Assembly (NCBI RefSeq): GCF_006539165.1
Contig: NZ_BJMM01000004.1
Coordinates: forward strand, 372,001-436,000
Length of the DNA stretch: 64,000 nucleotides
Reading direction: 5' to 3'
Source of the DNA: Streptomyces cacaoi
Lineage (GTDB): Bacteria > Actinomycetota > Actinomycetes > Streptomycetales > Streptomycetaceae
Every line of letters starts with the position of its first letter. Position 1 is the stretch's first letter. The notes beneath the pieces are model-generated. The model had not been told where the DNA came from. It did not search any database and worked only from the letters and a program-made list of their open reading frames with translations. The position numbers and the translations under genes are program-made. Shown piece after piece: positions 34,244 through 43,330 of the stretch.

Positions 34244-35290
34244 TCACCTCCCGACGGGCTCCGCGACCGGCGCCTGCGCCGGCCCGGACGCCAGTTCTTC
34301 CGCGAGCGCCGCGACGGCCTCCGGGCTGTCGGCGTTGCGGGTCTCCCACTGCGGGACCGTCCGGCGGGCGATGCCGGTCAGGGTCGAGCCGTGGCCCGCC
34401 TCCACCAGCGAGCGCACGCCCTGCCGCGCCAGCCCCAGCTGGGACGACCGCCAGCTCACCGGGCTGATCAGGTGCTCGGCCAGCAGCCGGGCCCACACCG
34501 CGCCGCTCTCGACGGGCAGCGCGTCGGCGTTGGAGACCACGGGGCGCGACGGCGCGGCGAAGGACAGCGTGCGCAGATGGGCCGCGAACGGGTCCACGGC
34601 GGCCAGCATCAGCGGCGTGTGGAAGGCGCCCGCGATCTCCAGCCGGATCACCTTGCGGGCGCCCAGCTCGCGCGCCCGTGCCTCGACGCGGCGCAGCCCG
34701 GCGTCCGTTCCGGCCAGCACGATCTGGCCGGGCGCGTTGTCGTTGGCGATCCAGCACTCGCCCGGCGCGGCCCCGCACGCCCACACCGCGTGCTCGCGGT
34801 CGAGCCCGAGGACGGCCGCCATACCGGCGGACTGCCGGCGGCACACCTCGTCGGTGACGTCGCCGCGGTGTGCGACCAGCCGGATGCCGTCGTCGAAGCC
34901 GAGCACCCCGGCCGCCGTGAGCGCGCTGAGCTGCCCCAGCGAGTGCCCGAAGAAGACGACGGGCGTGCCCAGCACCGGGCGCAGCGCCTCCCAGGCCATC
35001 AGCGAGGTGAGGAAGACGGACACCTGCACGTCCCGGGTGGCCGTCGGTGCGTCGTCGGCGCTCAGCAGATAGGGCGCCAGGGGCCGCCCGAGCACCTCCT
35101 CGGCGCGCTCGACCAGGTGCCAGGCGGGGTGCCCGTACCAGGCAGCGCCCATGCACGGCTCCTGCGAGCCCTGGCCGGGGAAGGCCACGGCCGCGTGCCG
35201 CAGCGCCTCCGCCGGGTCGTCACGGCTGTCGCCGGCCGCTTCCCGCGTGCCGTCGGACAGCCCCGGTTCCACGATCTGTTCGGCCGCCAT
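34244..35290 (-). CDS. Malonyl-CoA:ACP transacylase
   Basis: A 348-residue FabD-type acyltransferase. AFPGQGSQEPCMGAAW is the N-terminal oxyanion loop, FFGHSLGQLSAL carries the nucleophile Ser, and AGAFHTPLM carries the catalytic His. It loads malonyl groups onto the pathway ACP. The N-terminus (about 33 residues) and C-terminus are longer than in FabD. A dedicated transacylase in the operon argues that the chain builder works separately from primary fatty-acid synthesis. Confidence 0.9.
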   Translation of the reverse strand: MAAEQIVEPGLSDGTREAAGDSRDDPAEALRHAAVAFPGQGSQEPCMGAAWYGHPAWHLVERAEEVLGRPLAPYLLSADDAPTATRDVQVSVFLTSLMAWEALRPVLGTPVVFFGHSLGQLSALTAAGVLGFDDGIRLVAHRGDVTDEVCRRQSAGMAAVLGLDREHAVWACGAAPGECWIANDNAPGQIVLAGTDAGLRRVEARARELGARKVIRLEIAGAFHTPLMLAAVDPFAAHLRTLSFAAPSRPVVSNADALPVESGAVWARLLAEHLISPVSWRSSQLGLARQGVRSLVEAGHGSTLTGIARRTVPQWETRNADSPEAVAALAEELASGPAQAPVAEPVGR

Positions 35291-35359
35291 CGGTCCTCCC
35301 GTCCTCTCTCGTCGGCGTGCTCGGAGTGGCCGGCGTGGCCGGCGCGGGGGCGGCGCCGC

Positions 35360-36802
35360 TCACCCGGCGGCTCCGGCGCTCCCGGAACGCCCGGACCCCG
35401 CCGCGCTGCCCGCGGTGCTCGGGACGTCCACGGGTTCGGCCGGGCCGGGGCGGCGCGCGCCGGCCGGCAGCGCGACGGAGATCCCCTGGCGGCGGGCGCC
35501 CACCCGGCGTTCCTTGCGCAACTCCCGCAGGTACTGCCGGAAATCGACCTGGATGGTGTGCCGGCTCGACTTCACATAGCGGCGGGAGAGGGAGGACTGG
35601 TAGGCGTCGATCTCCTTGGCCATCTCCGCGTAGCCGGGGAGTTTCGCCTTTCCTTCGAGAAGGTCGGCGACCCATTCCGACTGGGCCTCGGCCATCGGCA
35701 TGATGGCGCCGATCGGCTGCACGAGGCCGATGAAATACAGCCCGGGATGCCGGGGCGGCACCACGCGGTGATACAGGGATATCCAGTTCTCCTCGGCGTT
35801 GATGAGCGAGGAGTCGAGGAACGGAAAACTGATCTTGTAGCCGGTGGCGTAGACGACGGCGTCCACTTCCTCCGAACTGCCGTCGGCGAAGTGCACCTTG
35901 TCGTGGTCGAGTCGGGTGATGTTCGGCTTGACGGTGATGTCGCCGTGCCCGAGCTTGCTCAGCAGCGTGTCGGAGGCGGTCGGGTGGGCGGCGAGGATGC
36001 GGTGGTCCGGCTTGGGCAGCCCGTAGCGGGACGGCCGGCCGCGGGCGAAGCGCAGGGCGGTGCCGAGCACCCACTGCTGGGCGCGCAGCGGCAGGACGAC
36101 CGAGGCCCAGCTCAGCGTCAGATGGTCGACGGGTATGCCGAAGATGAACTTCGGCACGATGTGCACCCCGCGGCGCAGCGACAGGAACATGCGCTTCGCC
36201 ACCTGGGAGCCCTCGACGGCGATGTCCGCCGCCGAGTTGCCGATGCCGAGGACGACGACGCGCTTGCCGACGAGCACGTCGGGCGTCCGGTAGTCGTGCG
36301 AGTGCAGCTGGATGCCCTTGAAGGTGTCGGCCCCGGGGAAGGGCGGGTCGGGCATCCGCGGGTCCCAGTGGTGGCCGTTGGCGACGAGCACGGCGTCGTA
36401 CCGCCGGGTGTGCTCCTCGCCGGTGTCACGGTGCCGGGTGGTCACGTCCCATTCCCCGGTGGGGGTTTTCCCGACGTGGGTGACCTCGGTACGGAACCGG
36501 ATGCTGTCGCGGAATCCGAAGTGGTCGACGTAGGCGTCGAAATAGCGGGCGGCCTGTTCGTGGTTGACGTAGGGCGGGAGATGGTCGCCCATGGGGAAGG
36601 TCGCGTACTGCATGCTCTGGCGCGACGAATTGATGTGCAGGGAGCGGTACGCGGACGACATGCCGTTGTCGTTCATGTAACGCCAGTTGCCGCCCACCTC
36701 GGATCCCGCCTCGTAGCAGTCGAAGGGGATTCCTCTGGCGTGCAGCACCTGGCACGAGGAAATGCCGGATGAGCCAGCTCCGATAATGCAGACGCGATTC
36801 AT
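35360..36802 (-). CDS. Class B flavin monooxygenase (FMO-like)
   Basis: A 480-residue FAD/NADPH monooxygenase: [10 protein letters not shown] near residue 8 (FAD), [13 protein letters not shown] in the middle (NADPH), the FMO fingerprint [12 protein letters not shown] between them, and [12 protein letters not shown]. FMOs oxygenate soft nitrogen or sulfur, so N-oxidation of an amine, hydroxylamine or hydrazine is a natural role here. The last 50 residues are Pro/Ala/Gly-rich. It is the first gene of the FAS operon, and a palindrome related to the one before the N-N operon lies 80 bases upstream. The substrate is inferred only. Confidence 0.85.
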   Translation of the reverse strand: MNRVCIIGAGSSGISSCQVLHARGIPFDCYEAGSEVGGNWRYMNDNGMSSAYRSLHINSSRQSMQYATFPMGDHLPPYVNHEQAARYFDAYVDHFGFRDSIRFRTEVTHVGKTPTGEWDVTTRHRDTGEEHTRRYDAVLVANGHHWDPRMPDPPFPGADTFKGIQLHSHDYRTPDVLVGKRVVVLGIGNSAADIAVEGSQVAKRMFLSLRRGVHIVPKFIFGIPVDHLTLSWASVVLPLRAQQWVLGTALRFARGRPSRYGLPKPDHRILAAHPTASDTLLSKLGHGDITVKPNITRLDHDKVHFADGSSEEVDAVVYATGYKISFPFLDSSLINAEENWISLYHRVVPPRHPGLYFIGLVQPIGAIMPMAEAQSEWVADLLEGKAKLPGYAEMAKEIDAYQSSLSRRYVKSSRHTIQVDFRQYLRELRKERRVGARRQGISVALPAGARRPGPAEPVDVPSTAGSAAGSGRSGSAGAAG

Positions 36803-36881
36803 GCGGGCATCCCATCCTCCGGTTCAGACGACTGGCGTTCCGCGCGGTCCGGGACACAGCCCGGCGTACTCGACGTCGTTC

Positions 36882-36898
36882 ACATACTAAGAGTATGT
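36882..36898. promoter_or_regulatory. Operator-like inverted repeat upstream of the FMO/FAS operon
   Basis: ACATACT, AAG, AGTATGT: 7-bp perfect arms with a 3-bp spacer, 80-96 bases upstream of the FMO start. Core and spacing match the site at 26116-26140. The 312-base gap 36803-37114 also contains a lower-GC promoter-like stretch here and the hairpin at 37046-37081; no gene was seen. Confidence 0.65.
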
Positions 36899-37045
36899 CA
36901 GAGTTTCGCGGTAGGTCAACGGTCCGACGGGGAGCGCCGGACGCCCGTCCCCGGCCCGTGGAAGCCCGCGCGAACTGCGTCAACGTGCCCGGGAGCCAAG
37001 GGGGTTGAGGGGAGTCGACCGGCGGGCGGTGGGCGGAACGACAGC

Positions 37046-37081
37046 GGGGCCGGTCCCGCCGGAGGTGGCGGAACCGGCCCC
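37046..37081 (-). terminator. Terminator hairpin after the isocitrate lyase-family gene
   Basis: A 15-bp stem with one mismatch (GGGGCCGGT pairs with ACCGGCCCC, then CCGCC with GGCGG) and a 6-nt loop. It lies 34 bases beyond the stop of the minus-strand gene at 37115. Confidence 0.7.
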
Positions 37082-37114
37082 TGCACAGGAGACGGCGGTG
37101 CTGCGGTACCCGCG

Positions 37115-37852
37115 TCAGGTCTCCCTGAGCCCGCGCGCCAGCGCGGCGACCTCCCGGAAGGAGCGCAGGGCGAGGCTGCCGCCGAACGTCACCCGCCGCG
37201 CGCCGGCCGCCGCCAGCTCGCCGGGCGCAGGGGAGCCCGCGTCGCTCACCGCGTTGACGGGCACGGGCAGTTCGGCCGCCAGCACCCGCAGATCGTCCGT
37301 CGGCGCACCGAGCGGGTACACGCAGTCGGCACCGGCCGCGACATACCGCCGGGCCCGGGCGAGCGCGTCCGCCAACGGGTCGGCGGCGCCCCGCAGATAG
37401 CTGTCGACACGGGCGTTGAGGTACAGCACGTCCGGGCCCGCCGCCGTACGCACCTGAGCCAGCCACTCCGCCTGCCGCTCCGGGTCCACCAGCCGGCCGT
37501 CCGGCCCGGTGTCCTCCAGGTTGCAGCCGACCGCGCCCGTCGCCAGCAGCCGCTCGACGATCTCGGCCGGGGGCAGCCCGTAGCCGCGCTCGATGTCGGC
37601 GGAGACGGGCACCTCACGGTCCGCGACGGCACGCACGATCCGTCCGACCGCGGCGAACATCTCCCCGGCCGGGCACGCGCCGTCCGCGTACCCGAGAGCG
37701 GCCGACACCCCGTGGCTGGGCGTGGCCAGCGCGGCGTGCCCCGCCTCGGCGAAGGCCACCGCACTGGCCGCGTCCCACGGGCCCGGCAGCACCAGGGCCC
37801 GGCCGGGGCGGGTCTCCTCGTGCAGGCGGCGCAGCCGCTCGGCCGGGGTCAT
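37115..37852 (-). CDS. Isocitrate lyase/PEP mutase-family protein
   Basis: A 245-residue TIM-barrel protein: [20 protein letters not shown], then [10 protein letters not shown], which keeps the metal-binding acidic cluster, [20 protein letters not shown] and [16 protein letters not shown]. The Cys loop of true isocitrate lyase (KKCGH) is absent. It belongs to the broad PEP mutase-like group with C-C or C-P lyase members, and the reaction cannot be fixed. ATG 37852 overlaps the AhpD-like stop (ATGA), so the two genes are one operon. There is no evident link to either large cluster. Confidence 0.82.
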   Translation of the reverse strand: MTPAERLRRLHEETRPGRALVLPGPWDAASAVAFAEAGHAALATPSHGVSAALGYADGACPAGEMFAAVGRIVRAVADREVPVSADIERGYGLPPAEIVERLLATGAVGCNLEDTGPDGRLVDPERQAEWLAQVRTAAGPDVLYLNARVDSYLRGAADPLADALARARRYVAAGADCVYPLGAPTDDLRVLAAELPVPVNAVSDAGSPAPGELAAAGARRVTFGGSLALRSFREVAALARGLRET

Positions 37853-38391
37853 GCGCCCGCCCCGTGCCCCTGTGCACGCTCGCGCGCCGCGAGGCTCTGC
37901 GGGACGCTGCGGGTCGTCACGGCGAACCGGTTCCAGGCGTTGATGGCCACGATCTGCGAGATGAGCGCGGCCAGTTCGCCCTCGTCGAAGTGGTGGGCGG
38001 CGCGCGCGTACACCTCGTCCGGCACATGGCCGTCGGTCAGCACCGTGACCGCCTCGGTCAGCGCCAGGGCCGCCTGCTCCCGCTCGGTGAACAGCGTGCC
38101 GGCCTCCTCCCAGGCGACCACGAGATCGAGCCGGAGCTGGTCCTCGCCCTGCTCGCGGGCCTCGGCCAGATGCATGTCCAGGCAGAACGCGCACTTGTTG
38201 AGCTGCGAGGCGCGGATCTTCACCAGCTCCTGCACCGCCGGTTCCAGGCCCTGCGCCGAGGCGGCCTGCTGGAAGGCGTACATGCCCTTCAGGACCTCGG
38301 GCGCGGCCTTCCAGATCTGCATACGGGGCGTCTGCGCCGACTGCGGCGACTGCGCCGTCTCTGCCGTCTGTGCTGGTTGCGGGGTTCCCAT
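37849..38391 (-). CDS. Carboxymuconolactone decarboxylase-family (AhpD-like) protein
   Basis: A 180-residue all-helical protein. The AhpD-type redox site is [11 protein letters not shown] (C-x-x-C followed by His). [20 protein letters not shown] and [12 protein letters not shown] complete the family pattern. Such proteins act as alkylhydroperoxidases. The N-terminal 22 residues are Ala/Gln/Thr-rich. It is divergent from the MocR gene, with only 46 bases between the starts; the direct repeats there probably control both. Confidence 0.88.
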   Translation of the reverse strand: MGTPQPAQTAETAQSPQSAQTPRMQIWKAAPEVLKGMYAFQQAASAQGLEPAVQELVKIRASQLNKCAFCLDMHLAEAREQGEDQLRLDLVVAWEEAGTLFTEREQAALALTEAVTVLTDGHVPDEVYARAAHHFDEGELAALISQIVAINAWNRFAVTTRSVPQSLAARERAQGHGAGA

Positions 38392-38412
38392 GCCTCGCAG
38401 ACTACGGCCGGG

Positions 38413-38433
38413 TGGGCCACGAGTATGGTCCAC
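38413..38433. promoter_or_regulatory. Direct repeat in the AhpD/MocR divergent promoter
   Basis: TGGGCCAC at 38413 and TGGTCCAC at 38426: two copies of TGG-N-CCAC with a 13-bp period. MocR regulators typically bind paired direct repeats. The second copy ends 5 bases before the MocR ATG, suggesting autoregulation and a very short or absent leader. Confidence 0.55.
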
Positions 38434-38437
38434 TCCC

Positions 38438-40129
38438 ATGCGCAGTTCATGGGCCATTCCCCCGGACGGCAGCGGGCCGCCGGACCCCGCGGCGGAGCCG
38501 GACGGCGGGCGGGACGGCGGGCGGGACGCGGTGGCGGAGCCGGACGCGGCGGGGAGCGCGGAGGGCGCGGAGGGCGCGGAGGGCGCGGAGGGCACGGGCG
38601 TCGCCAGGGTCGCGGGGGTCGATCTGCATCTCGATCTCGCGCGGGGGCTCGGCGGCCGGGGCGCCCGCGGTACCCGGGTCGCACTGATCGCCGCCGTACG
38701 GGGCGCCATCCGCACCGGACGGCTCGCGCCGGGCACCCGGCTGCCGTCCTCCCGCTCCCTCGCCGTCGACCTGGGGCTGGCCCGGAACACCGTGGCGGGC
38801 GCCTACGCCGAACTGACCGCCGAGGGCTGGCTGACGGCGCGCCGGGGCGCCGGCACCCGGGTCGCGCACCGGGCCGCACCGGCGCCGGCCCGCCGTCCGC
38901 ACCACGGCCCGCCGCCCGGCCTGCCCGGCGGACCCCGGCCGCTCCACCCGGTGCACGAACTGCGCACCGGCCGGCCCGATGTCACGGCCTTCCCCCGGCA
39001 GAGCTGGCTGACCTCGGCACGCCGCGCCCTGACCGCCGCCCCCGCCCGCGCCTTCGCACACGGCGACCGGCGGGGCGCGCCCGAACTGCGCCGCGCCCTG
39101 GCCGACTACCTGGCGCGGGCCCGCGGCGTACGCGCCGACCCCGAACGGATCCTCGTCTGCTCCGGCTTCGCCCAGGGCCTCGCACTGCTCGCCCGGGTGG
39201 TACGGGGCGACGGCGACGGCGGGGACGGTGGAGACATCGCCGTGGAGGAGCACGGGCTGCCCTTCCACCGGGAGCTGCTGGAGCACACCGGCCCGCGCAC
39301 GCTCCCGCTGACCGTCGACGAGCGGGGCGCGCGCACCACGGACCTGGACTCCCGGCCGGACCTCGCCGGGGTGCGGGCCGTGCTGCTCACCCCGGCGCAC
39401 CAGTTCCCGACGGGCGTCGCGCTGCACGCGGACCGGCGGTCCGCCGTCGTGGACTGGGCGCGGCGCACCGGCGGACTCGTCCTGGAGGACGACTACGACG
39501 GGGAGTTCCGCTACGACCGGCACCCCGTGGGCGCGTTGCAGGGGCTCGACCCGGAGCGGGTCGTCCACCTCGGCACGTCCAGCAAGGCCCTGGCCCCGGC
39601 GCTGCGGCTGGCCTGGGCGGTGCTGCCCGACCACCTCGTGGACGCGGTACTGGCGGCGAAGACCCCCGCCGAGTGGACCATCCCGGCCCTGGAACAGCTG
39701 ACCCTCGCCGACTTCCTGGAGCGCGGCGCCTACGACCGGCACGTCCGCGCGATGCGTCAGCGGTACCGCTCGCGCCGGGACCGGCTGGTGACGGCGCTGG
39801 CCGAGCGGGCGCCCGGGGTGCGGGCCACCGGGATCGCCGCCGGGCTGCACGCCGTCCTCGAACTCCCGGCCGTGCGGGGCGAGTCGGCGCAGCGGACGGA
39901 GACGCGGCTGGTGCGGGCGGCGGCCCGGTGCGGCGTGGCCCTGGACGCCGGTGACGCCTTCCGGCACCCGGATGCCCCCGCGCATCCGCTGCCCTCCCTC
40001 GTCGTCGGCTACGGCGCACCGGCTGAACACGGCTTCCCCGCCGCGCTGGACGCGCTGTGCGAGGTGCTGGCCGACCGGGAACGGGCCGGGCCCGGCGGGG
40101 CGGGCGCATACGCTCCGGGCGGGGCATGA
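38438..40129 (+). CDS. MocR/GntR-family PLP-dependent transcriptional regulator
   Basis: A 563-residue fusion. After a low-complexity lead ([11 protein letters not shown]), a winged-helix GntR domain spans residues 65-130 ([20 protein letters not shown], then [16 protein letters not shown]). A class I aminotransferase-like domain follows, with PLP-Lys in [17 protein letters not shown] and the [12 protein letters not shown] segment. MocR proteins sense PLP or amines and usually control the neighbouring divergent gene, here the AhpD-like/isocitrate lyase-like pair. The length is somewhat above the usual 480-500 because of the N-terminal extension. Confidence 0.88.
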   Translation: MRSSWAIPPDGSGPPDPAAEPDGGRDGGRDAVAEPDAAGSAEGAEGAEGAEGTGVARVAGVDLHLDLARGLGGRGARGTRVALIAAVRGAIRTGRLAPGTRLPSSRSLAVDLGLARNTVAGAYAELTAEGWLTARRGAGTRVAHRAAPAPARRPHHGPPPGLPGGPRPLHPVHELRTGRPDVTAFPRQSWLTSARRALTAAPARAFAHGDRRGAPELRRALADYLARARGVRADPERILVCSGFAQGLALLARVVRGDGDGGDGGDIAVEEHGLPFHRELLEHTGPRTLPLTVDERGARTTDLDSRPDLAGVRAVLLTPAHQFPTGVALHADRRSAVVDWARRTGGLVLEDDYDGEFRYDRHPVGALQGLDPERVVHLGTSSKALAPALRLAWAVLPDHLVDAVLAAKTPAEWTIPALEQLTLADFLERGAYDRHVRAMRQRYRSRRDRLVTALAERAPGVRATGIAAGLHAVLELPAVRGESAQRTETRLVRAAARCGVALDAGDAFRHPDAPAHPLPSLVVGYGAPAEHGFPAALDALCEVLADRERAGPGGAGAYAPGGA

Positions 40130-40169
40130 GCGGGCTGCCCCGCCGCAGGGGTGCGTCCCGTGCGGGCGG

Positions 40170-42299
40170 TCAGGCCGGCCGGGGCCCGTCGGCGCCGCCC
40201 ATGGTGGCGGGCCCGGGGCCGCCCGCCTCGTCCAGCAGACGGTCGAGGTAGCCGCCGTCCGCGATCGGGACGCGGGCGAGGTACGCGGAGGGCAGGCCGA
40301 AGGCGTCGACGAGGTCGGCCAGGTGCGGGGCCAGTTCGGCGAGGGTGTTCTCGACGGTCCGGGCGAAGCCGCGCAGGTGCCGTGTGGTCAGCGCGCCGGC
40401 GGCGAACAGCTCACCGGTCTCGCCGGACAGCTGGCCCAGCAGATGCAGCCGGCACAGCTTCGTCAGCAGGGCGCGGGCCTCCGGGGTGCCGGCCCGGTCG
40501 ACGGCGTCGAGAAACGCGTCGGCGCTGCGCAGCCGGGTGTGTGCGGAGGCCATCTCCAAGGCGGCGGGCGAGGCGGCGTTCCACCGGCCGACCGGGTCGC
40601 CGGAGGGGCCCTGCCGCAGCGCGGCACGCGCCCGGTCCCGCCACAGCGCCTCCAGCCGCGCCAGCAGATCGCGCAGGAAGCGCGGATCGTCCAACGTGCG
40701 CTCGGCCGAGGTGAGTTCGGGGTAGCGCCCCGGGTCGCTCTCCTGGCCGAAGATCATCTCGGCGGCGGCCTTCACCATGACGACGAGGTTGTCGCCCTCG
40801 GCGGTGATGGCGCCCTCGACGGCCGGCTGGAGGTCGGCGAGCACGTTGGCCGCGAACAGGCCCTGCGCGCCGCACCGCTCCCGGCACTCCACGACGATCG
40901 AGCGGGCGTTCCAGGTGACCCAGCTCTTGGTGAGCGCCACCAGCCGCTCGGCCGCGGCCCGGTCCGTGGCGTCGTCACCGGTGCGCGTGCCGCCGTCCCG
41001 GGCGTCCCCGGCGTCCCCGGCGTTCCCGGCGCTCCCGGCGTCCCCGGCGTCTCCGGCGTCCCCGGTGTCTTCGGCGTCTCCGGCCGCGAGCGCGGACCAG
41101 CGGGCCACGGCCTCCCGGTGCAGGAACGTCATCCCGTACGCCGTCGCGATGCCGGCGAGCAGCCTGCCGTGGTGGCTGCGGTGCGCGGCCAGCGGCACCC
41201 GCTCGCCCGCCCTCGGCCCGCCGATGTGCCGGTCGAGCGCGTAGCGGACGGCGATGCCCAGCGCGGCGCGCGCCATGCCGAGGCCGCTGGCACTCATGCA
41301 CAGCTTGCCGGTGGTGACCCGGCCGATGGCGTGCAGGAACCGCTTGCGCCGGTTGCCGAGGCTGCTGTGCAGCCGGCCGTGGCCGTCGAGCCGGCCGTGC
41401 TCGGCCTCCAGCAGCGCGTCGGGCGGCAGCCGCACGGTGTCGAAGGCCGTCAGACAGTGGTCGACCTGCGGCCCGCTGCGCTCGGGCACCCGGCGCACGG
41501 TGATCCCCGGCAGCAGCCCCCGCTCGTCGCTCAGCGGCGTCAGGAACAGAAAGACGCCCTGGTCCGCCCCGTCGATCAGCAGCCGCGCCGCCACCAGCGC
41601 GCTCTTGGGCCCGCCGAGGGTGCTGGTGTTGGGCATGAACTTCTGCGCGCCCGGTGTGGGCGTGTGCAGGACGAAGCCGCCGGTGGCCGGGTCGAGGGTG
41701 GCGGTCGTCTCCAGCGCTGCGGCGTCGTTGCCGTGCTCCAGCTCGGTGCACAGGAAGGTGCCCGTGCGGCGCAGCGTGGTGTACGGGGTCAGGTCCCGCT
41801 TCTCGCCGTCGTGGTCGAGCAGGCTGCCCAGGAACAGGTTGTAGTGGATGCCGGCGACGGTGCACAGCCCGGCGTCCACGAGCGGCGTCCACTCGTGCAG
41901 CGCCGCCAACGCGCGGGGGTCGCGGGCGAGTTCGGCGGAGTCGCCGAGCACCGCGTCGATGTGCCGCAGCCGGGCGTAGGAGCGGGCGATGCGCTCGTCG
42001 GCGGTCCCGGTGCGCGGGGCGAACTCCTCGTCGGAGACGACGGCGCGCCACAGGTCGTGCAGACGGCCCTCGGCGGGGCGGCCGAAGAGCAGCCGGCGCA
42101 GCTCGGCGGGGACGGGGAGGGGTGGCGGCGTCCAGCGGTCCACCGCGCGTGCGGTGCGGTCGGCGGGCCGGGCCGGGGCGAAGCAGCCGGGTGCGACGGC
42201 CTCCTGCCGGGGCGGCCGGGCCGTGCGGCGGTCCTGGGCGGGCCGGGCGCTCGTCGCGGGAGTGGAGTCCGCTTCCTTCTGGAAGGTCAGCAGAGTCAT
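40170..42299 (-). CDS. Acyl-CoA oxidase, avenolide Aco-like (hormone synthesis candidate)
   Basis: A 709-residue flavoprotein with acyl-CoA oxidase layout: TFLCTELEHGNDAAALETTA, then KFMPNTSTLGGPKSALVAAR, RYALDRHIGGPRAG and the C-terminal oxidase domain with CGAQGLFAANVLADLQPAVE. In S. avermitilis the acyl-CoA oxidase Aco makes the butenolide hormone avenolide and stands next to the receptor gene avaR1 and P450 gene cyp17. The same three-gene order occurs here. A GDAGDAG linker (residues about 407-433) comes from nine 9-bp repeats. GGAGAGG precedes ATG 42299. A different butenolide or a catabolic role cannot be excluded. Confidence 0.82.
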   Translation of the reverse strand: MTLLTFQKEADSTPATSARPAQDRRTARPPRQEAVAPGCFAPARPADRTARAVDRWTPPPLPVPAELRRLLFGRPAEGRLHDLWRAVVSDEEFAPRTGTADERIARSYARLRHIDAVLGDSAELARDPRALAALHEWTPLVDAGLCTVAGIHYNLFLGSLLDHDGEKRDLTPYTTLRRTGTFLCTELEHGNDAAALETTATLDPATGGFVLHTPTPGAQKFMPNTSTLGGPKSALVAARLLIDGADQGVFLFLTPLSDERGLLPGITVRRVPERSGPQVDHCLTAFDTVRLPPDALLEAEHGRLDGHGRLHSSLGNRRKRFLHAIGRVTTGKLCMSASGLGMARAALGIAVRYALDRHIGGPRAGERVPLAAHRSHHGRLLAGIATAYGMTFLHREAVARWSALAAGDAEDTGDAGDAGDAGSAGNAGDAGDARDGGTRTGDDATDRAAAERLVALTKSWVTWNARSIVVECRERCGAQGLFAANVLADLQPAVEGAITAEGDNLVVMVKAAAEMIFGQESDPGRYPELTSAERTLDDPRFLRDLLARLEALWRDRARAALRQGPSGDPVGRWNAASPAALEMASAHTRLRSADAFLDAVDRAGTPEARALLTKLCRLHLLGQLSGETGELFAAGALTTRHLRGFARTVENTLAELAPHLADLVDAFGLPSAYLARVPIADGGYLDRLLDEAGGPGPATMGGADGPRPA
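41001..41081. repeat. 9-bp coding tandem repeat in the acyl-CoA oxidase gene
   Basis: Nine in-phase units of GGCGTCCCC with a few substitutions. Being a multiple of three, they add Gly-Asp-Ala triplets to a surface linker of the protein. Confidence 0.9.
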
Positions 42300-42365
42300 G
42301 AGCCTCTCCATGTAGCGCGATGCCTGTGGATGGGAGGTGGCGGCCATAAAGATACGGACCCACCG

Positions 42366-42386
42366 GTTTTTTGTGAAGCAGAAAAC
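42366..42386. promoter_or_regulatory. Inverted repeat near the acyl-CoA oxidase promoter
   Basis: GTTTTTTG, TGAAG, CAGAAAAC: 8-bp arms matching at 7 positions, 67 bases upstream of the oxidase start. It resembles the AT-containing half-sites of autoregulatory elements bound by butyrolactone/butenolide receptors. Confidence 0.45.
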
Positions 42387-42509
42387 AGACCCGCGAAGCG
42401 GAGGGTCATCCGCCGAACACGCCTGTCGCGACAGGGGAGTTGAGTGCCCGCCCGGTTGACGTGCGCGGAAGCGGGCGGCGGCGGACGGGGGTTCGGACGA
42501 GACCTTGAG

Positions 42510-42527
42510 AAACCGGCCGTATGGTTT
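42510..42527. promoter_or_regulatory. ARE-like element upstream of the receptor gene
   Basis: AAACC, 8 bases, GGTTT in a CCGG-centred context, 69 bases before the receptor ATG. It fits the loose ARE pattern of ScbR/AvaR-type sites and would allow autoregulation. The arms are short (5 bp), so this is tentative. Confidence 0.45.
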
Positions 42528-42595
42528 TATTCTTGGCCTTCTCCGCGCCCCGTTCGACGCATGCGCGGTGTCCGGCAGGCGGGGGTGGACGGAGG

Positions 42596-43288
42596 ATGAC
42601 GTTGGCACGGCAGGAGCGGGCCATCCGCACCAGGCGGGCGATTCTCGTCGCGGCGGCCGAGGTGTTCGACGAAGTCGGCTACGAGGCGGCGACGATCTCG
42701 CAGATCCTTCAGAAGTCCGGGCTCACCAAGGGTGCGCTCTACTTCCACTACCCGTCGAAGGAGGCCCTCGCGCAGGCCGTGCTGGACGCACAGGTGCGTG
42801 CGGTGCCCGAGGTGCCGGCGCGCGGCCTGAAGCTCCAGGAACTGGTCGACCAGGCGCTGTTGCTGGCGCACCTGCTGGGCACGGACCCCATCGTGCGCGG
42901 CAGCATCCGGCTCACCGTCGACCAGGGATCCGCCAAGGACGGCCTGGACCGCCGTATCCCGATGAGCGCCTGGCAGGACTCCAACACCGTCGTGCTGAAG
43001 CTCGCCCGCGACGCCGGTGAACTCCTGCCCGACGTCGATGTGGACCGGCTGGCGAAGCTGCTGGTCGGCGGCTTCACCGGGGTCCAGGTCCTGTCCAAGA
43101 TCATGACCGATCACGCCGACATGACCGAGCGGGTCGCCGACTTCATGCGGCACCTGATGACGAGCGTCGCCGTGCCGGCGGTCCTCGTCCGCCTCGACTT
43201 CGCCCCCGAGCGGGCCGAACGCGTCCACCGGGAGGCCGACGCCGCGGCCGAGCAGGACGAGCGGGTGGACGCCGTCCGGCAGGAGTGA
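42596..43288 (+). CDS. Gamma-butyrolactone/butenolide receptor-family TetR (AvaR/ScbR-like)
   Basis: A 230-residue TetR of the ArpA/ScbR group: RQERAIRTRRAILVAAAEVF at the start, then ISQILQKSGLTKGALYFHY as HTH, and the C-terminal hormone pocket with LLVGGFTGVQVLSKIMTDHA. It is divergent from the acyl-CoA oxidase and immediately upstream of a P450, matching the aco-avaR1-cyp17 order of the avenolide locus. Likely a hormone-responsive repressor of its own gene, the synthetic genes and the SARPs downstream. ATG 42596 follows GGAGG directly. Confidence 0.88.
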   Translation: MTLARQERAIRTRRAILVAAAEVFDEVGYEAATISQILQKSGLTKGALYFHYPSKEALAQAVLDAQVRAVPEVPARGLKLQELVDQALLLAHLLGTDPIVRGSIRLTVDQGSAKDGLDRRIPMSAWQDSNTVVLKLARDAGELLPDVDVDRLAKLLVGGFTGVQVLSKIMTDHADMTERVADFMRHLMTSVAVPAVLVRLDFAPERAERVHREADAAAEQDERVDAVRQE

Positions 43289-43330
43289 CGCGCGCGGCGC
43301 CGCCCGGCAGTCACCGAAGGGAGCGCACGG

